Positions 6,317-12,325 of a stretch of DNA of 18,125 nucleotides are shown piece by piece. Where the stretch lies: assembly GCA_964537875.1 (NCBI GenBank), contig CAZIDN010000068.1:1-18125 (forward strand), given 5' to 3'. The notes under the pieces were generated by a model, which worked only from the letters and a program-made list of their open reading frames with translations, searched no databases and was not told the DNA's origin. Both the position numbers and the translations under genes were made by a program. Every line of letters begins with the position of its first letter. The stretch's first letter is position 1. Source of the stretch: JAPKZH01 sp964537875. Lineage in GTDB: Bacteria; Acidobacteriota; Aminicenantia; Aminicenantales; UBA4085.

Positions 6317-6346
6317 AGGAGCGAGCGGATCCCTCCTATTTTTTTA
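6317..6346 (+). terminator. Possible terminator after the ferredoxin gene
   Basis: AGGAG (6317-6321) can pair with CTCCT (6333-6337), followed by ATTTTTTTA. The stem is only 5 bp with an 11-nt loop, so support is modest. It sits in the 64-bp gap before the protease gene. Confidence 0.3.
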
Positions 6347-6354
6347 TTGTCACC

Positions 6355-7329
6355 ATGGACCAAGAACAGATGGAAGGCCGGCCGGCTCGGCCACCGATCG
6401 CTTCTTTTTTCGCCAAGAGCCGGGCCTGGCTGAACGGATCGCTCTTCGTCCTGACGATCGTATCCGCGTTCGTCGCTGGGATCTACCAGAGCGCGAGCTA
6501 CAAATATGCGGAGGACATCGGCCGCGATCCTCGCTTCGTCCCTCCCGCCGGAATATTCAAAGATCCCCAGATTGTCTGGTTGAGCCTGCTCTATGCCGCC
6601 GTGCTGATGATCATCCTCCTCGGCCATGAGTTGGGCCATTATCTGACCTGCCGACGCTATCGGATCGACGCCACGCTTCCTTATTTCATCCCGATGCTCG
6701 GGTTCATCGGCACGATGGGAGCCTTTATCAAGATCAAATCTCCCATCACCCAAAAACGGCAGCTTTTTGATGTCGGCGTCGCCGGGCCTCTGACGAGCTT
6801 TCTCCTGGCCGTGCCGGCGCTCGTCTACGGCCTCCATTTATCCAAGGTCATCCCCAACTTGCCGAGCAGCGAGGGTTATCTCTTGGGCGAGCCGCTTTTG
6901 ATGAAGATCATCGGCGCCGTCTTTTTTAAAAACGCGGCAGCGGACTCCGCCATCATCCTCCACCCCATGGCTTTTGCCGGGTGGGTGGGACTTCTTGTCA
7001 CGGCTTTGAATCTTTTCCCGCTGGGACAGCTCGACGGCGGACACGTGTCCTATGCCATTTTCGGCTCCAGGTCAAAAACGGTCGCAAAAATTTTCTTGGC
7101 TATCTATTTGATCATGGCCATCTTCTTCTGGTTCGGCTGGCTCGTCTGGGCCATGCTGATCTTGCTTTTGGGATTAAAGCATCCCCGCATCCTTGACGAG
7201 GACTCATCTTTGGGTCCGAAGAGGACGATCCTCGGAATCCTGGTTCTTGTGATTTTCATTTTGTCCTTCATTCCCGACCCCATAAAAGGGTATAATATCA
7301 TCGACTTGATCAAACAGTATTGGCCGTGA
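6355..7329 (+). CDS. M50 site-2 protease family membrane peptidase
   Basis: The 324-residue protein is an intramembrane zinc metalloprotease. The zinc and catalytic motif HELGH is at 91-95, inside a membrane helix. The third ligand lies in NLFPLGQLDGG (219-229), with the Asp at 227. Other helices are at about 28-46, 72-90, 143-162, 207-224, 244-272 and 291-306. The LFDVGVAGP stretch (137-145) and the YFIPMLGFIGTMGAF segment after the active site are typical of the EGY-like bacterial branch, which lacks a PDZ domain. Its natural substrate is unknown; relatives cut membrane-bound regulators or signal-peptide remnants. There is no strong ribosome binding site before the ATG at 6355, and a second in-frame ATG at 6370 is possible. 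Confidence 0.88.
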   Translation: MDQEQMEGRPARPPIASFFAKSRAWLNGSLFVLTIVSAFVAGIYQSASYKYAEDIGRDPRFVPPAGIFKDPQIVWLSLLYAAVLMIILLGHELGHYLTCRRYRIDATLPYFIPMLGFIGTMGAFIKIKSPITQKRQLFDVGVAGPLTSFLLAVPALVYGLHLSKVIPNLPSSEGYLLGEPLLMKIIGAVFFKNAAADSAIILHPMAFAGWVGLLVTALNLFPLGQLDGGHVSYAIFGSRSKTVAKIFLAIYLIMAIFFWFGWLVWAMLILLLGLKHPRILDEDSSLGPKRTILGILVLVIFILSFIPDPIKGYNIIDLIKQYWP

Positions 7330-7343
7330 AAGATGAAAATAGT

Positions 7344-7376
7344 TTTTCACAATTTCTGTGGAAAAATTGTGGAAAT
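7344..7376. other. 12-bp hairpin containing DnaA-box-like nonamers
   Basis: Positions 7344-7355 pair with 7364-7375 (11 Watson-Crick pairs and one G-T) around an 8-nt loop, 14 nt after the protease stop. The sequence also contains TGTGGAAAA (7357-7365) and TGTGGAAAT (7368-7376). These are one and two mismatches from the reverse complement of the DnaA box TTATCCACA and lie 11 bp apart. The surrounding 7330-7500 is A+T-rich. No T-run follows directly. Confidence 0.4.
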
Positions 7377-7426
7377 CTGCCGTCATTTTTCGGCAAATTC
7401 AAGAAAATTGTTGAAGATACGACTGT

Positions 7427-7456
7427 TTGCACAAAATCTCGTCACGCCTCTATTTT
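7427..7456 (+). promoter_or_regulatory. Possible promoter of the zinc-ribbon gene
   Basis: TTGCAC (7427-7432) and TATTTT (7451-7456) are 18 bp apart in the A+T-rich gap between the protease and zinc-ribbon genes. The matches are moderate. The leader to the ATG at 7539 would be about 76 nt. Confidence 0.33.
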
Positions 7457-7538
7457 CTTTATTATGAACAAGTTATGAATTCATTGAAAATAAACGAGTT
7501 GCAGAATACGCGACCGGGACCAATCAAAGGGGGAGCGT

Positions 7539-8360
7539 ATGGACACACAATTTAAAGATATCGAACAGGCTTTTAACGATCTCAAGAAGAAATTTCAGGC
7601 GGGAGAGATCTCCCGGCAGGAATTCGTCGAAGAAATGAAGAAGCTCAGGCTCAAGGACGGGCAAGGCCGATTCTGGATGATCGGGGCCCAGAGCGGAAAA
7701 TGGTATTACTTCGAGGGCAAGGATTGGGTCCAGTCCGAGCCGCCTTCGCAGGCGGAAAAAAAGGCCATTTGCATCTACTGCGGGTTTGAGAACAAGCTGG
7801 AGGCCGAAATCTGCGCCCGCTGCGGCGGAAACCTGATCGAAGGGCCGAAAGTGTGTCCGAAGTGCGGGACCAAATTAGAGGAGCCTTTTTTGACCTGCCC
7901 TAATTGCAGCAGCCAGTTGGAGGCGTCAGAGCCGGAAAGGGCGGCCCGGGCGAAGCCGGAAGAAAAGGCCGAGGAGTCAGGGACTCATTCTATTTTAAGG
8001 GCTGTCCATCCCGTGTCCACGCTCTTGTTTGGAGGGACGTTCGGGCTTTTCCTGGGAATCATTCTCGGCGCTTTTGCCGGAGCAACGGCCGCTTTCACCC
8101 AGTCCCTGGCCTTTTTGCCCGCAGCCCTCCTCGAGCTCCAAGGAAAACTGCTGGGAGCCCTCATCTACGCCGTTCTCGGCGGGTTCGGCGGCTTCCTCGT
8201 GGGCGGGACCTTCAGTTTTCTCGTCGCCCTCGTCAGCAATTTTGTCCTGTCGCTTGTCGGGGGCATCCGTTTCACGGTCGGCAAAAGTGCAGAGAAGGAA
8301 AAAAAGAAAAAACCCGAGGACAGTCACGACTACGGGTTCAACTTCGGTCCCAAGGAATAA
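7539..8360 (+). CDS. Double zinc-ribbon membrane protein of unknown function
   Basis: The 273-residue protein has three parts. Residues 1-70 form a charged helical domain followed by a short aromatic segment, GRFWMIGAQSGKWYYFEGKD. Residues 76-125 hold two zinc ribbons: Cys78-x2-Cys81 with Cys92-x2-Cys95, and Cys106-x2-Cys109 with Cys120-x2-Cys123. After an acidic linker, residues 158-248 contain about three membrane helices rich in glycine (GGTFGLFLGIILGAFAGA; AVLGGFGGFLVGG), then a lysine-rich tail. A purine-rich GGGGGAG site precedes the ATG. The ribbons and N-terminal domain should sit in the cytoplasm. I know this type of architecture only as uncharacterised. The last 23 bp overlap the 3' end of hypF on the other strand. 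Confidence 0.8.
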   Translation: MDTQFKDIEQAFNDLKKKFQAGEISRQEFVEEMKKLRLKDGQGRFWMIGAQSGKWYYFEGKDWVQSEPPSQAEKKAICIYCGFENKLEAEICARCGGNLIEGPKVCPKCGTKLEEPFLTCPNCSSQLEASEPERAARAKPEEKAEESGTHSILRAVHPVSTLLFGGTFGLFLGIILGAFAGATAAFTQSLAFLPAALLELQGKLLGALIYAVLGGFGGFLVGGTFSFLVALVSNFVLSLVGGIRFTVGKSAEKEKKKKPEDSHDYGFNFGPKE

Positions 8361-10659
8361 GGGATTCCCCGGCTTTCAGTCGGGCCAGGGCATAGGCTAT
8401 CTGGCCGAGAGACAACGATTCGTCGTTCGGGGAATAGTTTACCGGCCTCAGGACTCGGAAACCTTCTCCCTCGAGCAGAGACATGGCCCGGCCGAGCAGC
8501 TTTTTATTGAGAAAGACGCCCCCGGATAAGGCGACGGTGCTTATTCCAAGCGATTGTCTGGCTCTTCCAGCCACATCGAGAATGACCCGGGCCAGGCTGT
8601 TATGAAATTTCGTGGAGATGACGGATGGCCCCGTCCCGCGCTCCCTATCTTTAATGATATTTCCAATCATCTCCGTAAAGGAAATTTGGAAAGCGGTCTT
8701 CCCGCCGGAGATTTTGTAGGGATAGACGGCTGCGGTTCGGCTGACGGCAGCGGCTTCCAGTCTCATGGCCGCCTCGGCTTCAAATTCATTTTCCGTCGGA
8801 GCTAGGCCGCTGAGCGCCGAGACGGCATCGAACAGCCTGCCGCAGCTTGAGGAAAGAGGGGATTGAATTCCCTTTTCGAGCATGGCCAGAACTCCGCTAA
8901 TTTTTTTCGGATCGACATTGTTCAGCCAATCGGCTTTTTGGAGCATTCCGGGGTCCATTTTTTGGAGATAGGCCAAAGCCATCCGCCAGGGCTGCTTGGC
9001 GGCCAGGTCGCCGCCCGGGAGAGGGATATATTCGAAGTGGGCGAATCTCTCGAATCCTTGCAGATCTCCCAGCAGGAATTCGCCGCCCCAGGCCGTCCCG
9101 TCCTGGCCGTAGCCATAGCCATCCCAGGCGACCCCCAGGACTTTTGTTTTGGGGGGCAGGCCATGCTCCAGGAGGACGGCGAGGACATGGGCATAGTGGT
9201 GTTGGACTTGAAGATGTCGAATCCCTAGTTTTTGGGCATAGCGCGTTGTCTGGAAATCGGGATGGAGGTCTGAGACAACACAGAAAGGCCTGACTTCGAA
9301 CAACCGGCCGAGATGCCGGACCGTCTCCTCGAAATAGAGGTGGTTCTGGTATTCGTCCAGGTCTCCCAGGAATTGGCTGGTGACGACATATCCGTTTTTG
9401 TAGATGGAGATCGTGTCCTTCAACTCGCCCCCGAGGGCCAAGATGTGGTGGGAAGATTGGAGCTGCCGCGGGACTTTTTGAGGATAAGGCACATAGCCGC
9501 GGGCCCTGCGAACAAAAAGCGGTCGAGAACGGACCTCTTTGACGACGGAATCGTCCGCTCTCATCTGGATCGGACGGTTATGACCGAGAATATAATCGCA
9601 CAGACGTCCGATCCCTTCCTGTTCGTCTTTCATGATCGGCGAGTCTTTTTGATTGGAGCTTGTCGCCACGACCAACGGGACGTTTTCGAGGAGGAGGTCA
9701 TGGAGGGGAGCATAGGGGAGCATGATGCCGATCTCATCCAGATGGGGGGCGATGCCCTGAATGTCATTTTTCTTTTTGAGAAGGACGATCGGGCGGAACG
9801 GCGAAAGGAGGAGCTTCTTCTCCTCGGATGAGCAATAGACATATTTTTCCAAGGCTCCGAGATCCCGGGCCATAAGGGCCAGGGGCTTTGTCCTCCTGTC
9901 CTTGATCTTCCGCAGCTTCAGGACGGCTTGTGGGTTGAGGGGGTCGCAGACCAGATGAAATCCTCCAAGTCCCTTGACAGCCAGGATCTTTCCCTTTTTG
10001 ATGAGGTCGGCCGCTCTTGGAATGCCGCCCGCAACATCTTTTCCCGTTTTTGCATGGCGCAGGGTCACCCAGGGTCCGCATGTCGGACAGGCGATCGGCT
10101 GGGCATGGTAGCGGCGGTCTGAGGGATCATGATATTCCGCCGCGCAAAGAGAGCACATCTTAAAGCCGGCCATGGTCGTTTGGGGCCTGTCATAGGGGAG
10201 GGCCTTGACGATCGTATAGCGCGGGCCGCAGTCGGTGCAGTTGATGAAGGGATAGCGAAACCTCCGGTCCCTCCGGTCATTCATTTCCCGGCGGCAATTC
10301 TCACAGACGGAGATATCGGGCGAGATGAAGACAAAGCTCTCTCCTTGTTTTGTCTTTTGGACCTGGAAATCGACCCGGCCGAGAAACGGCGCCCGTCTTG
10401 AGGTGACCTGTTCGATCCGGGCTAACGGAGGTTTTTCGTTTTGGACGGCCTTCAGGAACGCGCCGAAATCGGCCGGCCTCGGAGACTCGATATGGATCTC
10501 CACGCCGGAACCGATATTTTTAACCCATCCCTTGTAGCCGAACCGCTGGGCCAAACGGAAAATGAACGGTCTGAAGCCCACGCCTTGGACGACGCCGAAG
10601 ACAGTGACCCTCGCCGCCGATCCGGGCAGGGATTTCAAGGAGCGCTTTTTGGCGTTCAT
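8338..10659 (-). CDS. hypF: HypF, carbamoyltransferase for [NiFe]-hydrogenase maturation
   Basis: HypF activates carbamoyl phosphate as carbamoyl-AMP and passes the carbamoyl group to the C-terminal cysteine of HypE, the source of the cyanide ligands of [NiFe] hydrogenases. All four domains are present in 773 residues, the normal length. The acylphosphatase domain has VQGVGFRP at 24-31. Two zinc-finger units have CxxC pairs at 119/122, 141/144, 169/172 and 191/194. A YrdC-like domain covers about 215-395. A Kae1-like domain follows, with HHYAH at 487-491, WDGYGYG at 512-518 and NDESLSLGQ at 745-753. The last motif is more often NDGG. Its ATG overlaps the queH stop as ATGA, so translation is coupled. 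No other hyp or hydrogenase gene is in the window. Confidence 0.95.
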   Translation of the reverse strand: MNAKKRSLKSLPGSAARVTVFGVVQGVGFRPFIFRLAQRFGYKGWVKNIGSGVEIHIESPRPADFGAFLKAVQNEKPPLARIEQVTSRRAPFLGRVDFQVQKTKQGESFVFISPDISVCENCRREMNDRRDRRFRYPFINCTDCGPRYTIVKALPYDRPQTTMAGFKMCSLCAAEYHDPSDRRYHAQPIACPTCGPWVTLRHAKTGKDVAGGIPRAADLIKKGKILAVKGLGGFHLVCDPLNPQAVLKLRKIKDRRTKPLALMARDLGALEKYVYCSSEEKKLLLSPFRPIVLLKKKNDIQGIAPHLDEIGIMLPYAPLHDLLLENVPLVVATSSNQKDSPIMKDEQEGIGRLCDYILGHNRPIQMRADDSVVKEVRSRPLFVRRARGYVPYPQKVPRQLQSSHHILALGGELKDTISIYKNGYVVTSQFLGDLDEYQNHLYFEETVRHLGRLFEVRPFCVVSDLHPDFQTTRYAQKLGIRHLQVQHHYAHVLAVLLEHGLPPKTKVLGVAWDGYGYGQDGTAWGGEFLLGDLQGFERFAHFEYIPLPGGDLAAKQPWRMALAYLQKMDPGMLQKADWLNNVDPKKISGVLAMLEKGIQSPLSSSCGRLFDAVSALSGLAPTENEFEAEAAMRLEAAAVSRTAAVYPYKISGGKTAFQISFTEMIGNIIKDRERGTGPSVISTKFHNSLARVILDVAGRARQSLGISTVALSGGVFLNKKLLGRAMSLLEGEGFRVLRPVNYSPNDESLSLGQIAYALARLKAGESLIPWDRS

Positions 10660-11216
10660 TTTGACGGGGCGGCCGCTTCTTTCCTGCGGCTATATAGGCA
10701 GCCGCAATAGTTCTGCCGATAAATCCCGTGCCGGCGGCTGAGGGAGACGCTTTTCTCGAAACCGCCTTTTTTCTTGAAGTCGGCCTCCAGGAAACGAACC
10801 TGATGTCTCCGGCCGAGCATCCGACCGATACGGTTCAGGACATCCGCTTTCTTCCAGGGGCTGAGGCTCATGATCGTCGTGAACGAGGGGATCCCCAGGG
10901 CGGCGGCTTTTTGGGCCGCCCGCTCGAGCCTCAGGGCATAGCAGATATCGCATCGCCTTCCTTTTTCGGGCTCGTCTTTGAATTTTTTGGTAGCCTTGAG
11001 CCACCGCTCCGCATCATAGATCTCTTCCAGCAGCTCGAAGCCGAGAATCTTCTCGACTTTCCGTGTTTCTGCCAGCCGCCTAACGTACTCGTCCTCTGGC
11101 CAGATGTTCGGATTATAAAAATACCCCGTCACCTCGTGTTCGTTCTGGAGGAGGTCGATGACATAAATGGCGTCGGGCGCGCAGCAAATATGGGCTAGTA
11201 TTTTCGGCTTGGACAT
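10656..11216 (-). CDS. queH: QueH, epoxyqueuosine reductase
   Basis: QueH performs the last step of queuosine synthesis in tRNA, reducing epoxyqueuosine to queuosine. It replaces the unrelated B12-dependent QueG. The 186-residue protein carries the family cysteines: the Cys11-Cys12 pair in HICCAPD, Cys89-x2-Cys92 in GRRCDICY, and Cys171-x-Cys173 in YRQNYCGC. It also has NPNIWPEDEY (35-44), SFTTIMSLSPWKK (111-123) and ADFKKKGG (145-152). These cysteines hold an iron-sulfur cluster and a second metal site in characterised members. The start at 11216 has no ribosome binding site at normal spacing, and the promoter places transcription start on the ATG itself. The gene overlaps hypF by 4 nt. I see no other queuosine gene here. 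Confidence 0.95.
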   Translation of the reverse strand: MSKPKILAHICCAPDAIYVIDLLQNEHEVTGYFYNPNIWPEDEYVRRLAETRKVEKILGFELLEEIYDAERWLKATKKFKDEPEKGRRCDICYALRLERAAQKAAALGIPSFTTIMSLSPWKKADVLNRIGRMLGRRHQVRFLEADFKKKGGFEKSVSLSRRHGIYRQNYCGCLYSRRKEAAAPSK

Positions 11217-11222
11217 GCCCCT

Positions 11223-11251
11223 ATTTTATGCGGATTAGGGGTACCCGTCAA
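11223..11251 (-). promoter_or_regulatory. Promoter of queH-hypF, predicted leaderless
   Basis: On the minus strand TTGACG (11251-11246) and TAAAAT (11228-11223) are exactly 17 bp apart, both 5/6 matches to the sigma-70 consensus. Only 6 nt (AGGGGC) separate the -10 from the queH ATG. Transcription is therefore predicted to begin at or next to the A of the start codon. Confidence 0.65.
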
Positions 11252-11377
11252 AGAATTCGGTGAGTGAGAATTCTAAATTAAATTGGGTAGCCCGGCATGC
11301 CCCCGTCCGCCCGAGCTCATGAGTGGTGGGTGGAAAACGGCAGGAAGTAAGAATGAATATTTAAAACCTATTAAACG

Positions 11378-11404
11378 CCCTACCCCCTTGACCAATCAAG
11401 GGGG
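11378..11404. repeat. Hairpin repeat, copy 1
   Basis: CCCTA is followed by CCCCCTTGA, loop CCAA and TCAAGGGGG, a 9-bp perfect stem (11383-11391 with 11396-11404). The 27-nt unit is identical to the one at 11488-11514, which starts 110 bp further on in the same orientation. Confidence 0.8.
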
Positions 11405-11451
11405 AAGAGAAGGAGCAAAGAATAAAGATTTGAATCTTATTAACCCCCCTA

Positions 11452-11473
11452 CCCCCCTAGAGAATTAGGGGGG
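11452..11473. repeat. Hairpin repeat, diverged middle copy
   Basis: CCCCCCTA (11452-11459) pairs with TAGGGGGG (11466-11473) around the 6-nt loop GAGAAT. It is preceded by CCCCCCTA, so its layout parallels copies 1 and 3, but the loop and stem sequence differ. Confidence 0.7.
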
Positions 11474-11487
11474 AATTAATATGCCGC

Positions 11488-11514
11488 CCCTACCCCCTTG
11501 ACCAATCAAGGGGG
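11488..11514. repeat. Hairpin repeat, copy 3
   Basis: This is the same 27-nt unit as 11378-11404, with a 9-bp stem (11493-11501 with 11506-11514) and loop CCAA. It is followed by CTTTAAAAAG, so on the plus strand it has a faint terminator look. Confidence 0.8.
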
Positions 11515-11566
11515 CTTTAAAAAGTCGAAGGACGGACGGGGGCATGCCGGGCCAGAACCCGAGATT

Positions 11567-12286
11567 TCAGGCGAGCTTCTCGATGCGGCTCATGAGGTTG
11601 AGAATGTTCCGGTTCATCTCGTCGATCTGGGCATAGATCGGCTGAAAATCCTTGAGGTCCAGCCTCTTCTCGTCCATGAATGCGCCTAGCTGCTCGAAGT
11701 TGCGGTTTTTATGGGCTTGGATGTCCTTGAGGGTGGCTTGGCCGGACCGGATCCTTTTGTCAAGGTCTTTGGTTTCTTTCTTGAGAAGCTTAACCTTTTC
11801 CTTGGACGTCCGGACTTGTTCCATGTCCGGCTGTTGGCCGGACTCTTTCATTTTCATCAGGCCCTTATAGTGCTGGCGAGCCTCTTCCTGCTCTTTTTTA
11901 AGAGTCACGATTTTGGCCAAAATGTCCTTCAAGTCGGACTGGCAGCCGGATTCCTGGCTCTCCAGGCGTTCGAGCTCTTTGAAGGTCGCCAGGAATTTCT
12001 CGTTCTGGATCTTTTCTTCCCACACCCGCTTTCCCAGGCCCCGGACAAGATCGGCTTTCTTGCGCTTTTCCTTGTTGAGCCGGATCTGGAGCTGGGTGCG
12101 CTTCATGCGCCGTTTCGCCCCGGAGAGAAAAGCGTTCAGCCGCTGGCGCAAATCCTTGTCCCGGAGAAAGATGAAGGCGACAAGCAGGAGGATGATGCAG
12201 AGCAGGAGCCAGAAAATCCAGTAGGGAAGTCCTTCCCTCTGCAGCCCTTCGGACGCCTGCCGGCTGAAAAGACCAACTCCCTTCAT
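11567..12286 (-). CDS. Membrane-anchored coiled-coil protein
   Basis: The 239-residue protein has one membrane helix at about residues 22-41 (YWIFWLLLCIILLLVAFIFL). A basic stretch follows, then about 170 residues of charged heptad-like helix, as in KELERLESQESGCQSDLK and LLKKETKDLDKRIRS. Long coiled coils with a single N-terminal anchor often act as scaffolds or spacers. No enzymatic motif is present and I do not recognise the family. It follows the M14 peptidase gene by 39 nt on the same strand, so it is probably the last gene of an operon with the peptidase and the outer membrane protein. The ribosome binding site (AGGGAAC) is weak. Confidence 0.7.
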   Translation of the reverse strand: MKGVGLFSRQASEGLQREGLPYWIFWLLLCIILLLVAFIFLRDKDLRQRLNAFLSGAKRRMKRTQLQIRLNKEKRKKADLVRGLGKRVWEEKIQNEKFLATFKELERLESQESGCQSDLKDILAKIVTLKKEQEEARQHYKGLMKMKESGQQPDMEQVRTSKEKVKLLKKETKDLDKRIRSGQATLKDIQAHKNRNFEQLGAFMDEKRLDLKDFQPIYAQIDEMNRNILNLMSRIEKLA

Positions 12287-12325
12287 CCCAGTTCCCTGAT
12301 AATCCTGTTCTCTTTTTTCTTTTTC

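Larger units (their letters stand above)
11290..11552. mobile_element. 263-bp MITE-like element with 20-bp terminal inverted repeats
   Basis: GCCCGGCATGCCCCCGTCCG at 11290-11309 is repeated without mismatch in inverted orientation at 11533-11552. Between them there is no believable gene. The interior holds three C/G-rich hairpins at 11383-11404, 11452-11473 and 11493-11514. The element fills the gap between queH and the coiled-coil gene. Perfect inverted ends around a short non-coding body are typical of a non-autonomous transposable element, but I see no transposase here and no clear target duplication: the flanks are GGGTA on the left and CAGAA on the right. Confidence 0.6.

Noticed and set aside
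7330..7538. This A+T-rich gap as the chromosome origin.
   Set aside because: There are only two imperfect DnaA-like boxes, and no dnaA, dnaN, gidA or similar gene is nearby.
11378..11514. The repeated hairpins as a CRISPR array.
   Set aside because: There are only two identical units and one diverged unit, with uneven spacing, no spacer-sized gaps and no cas genes.
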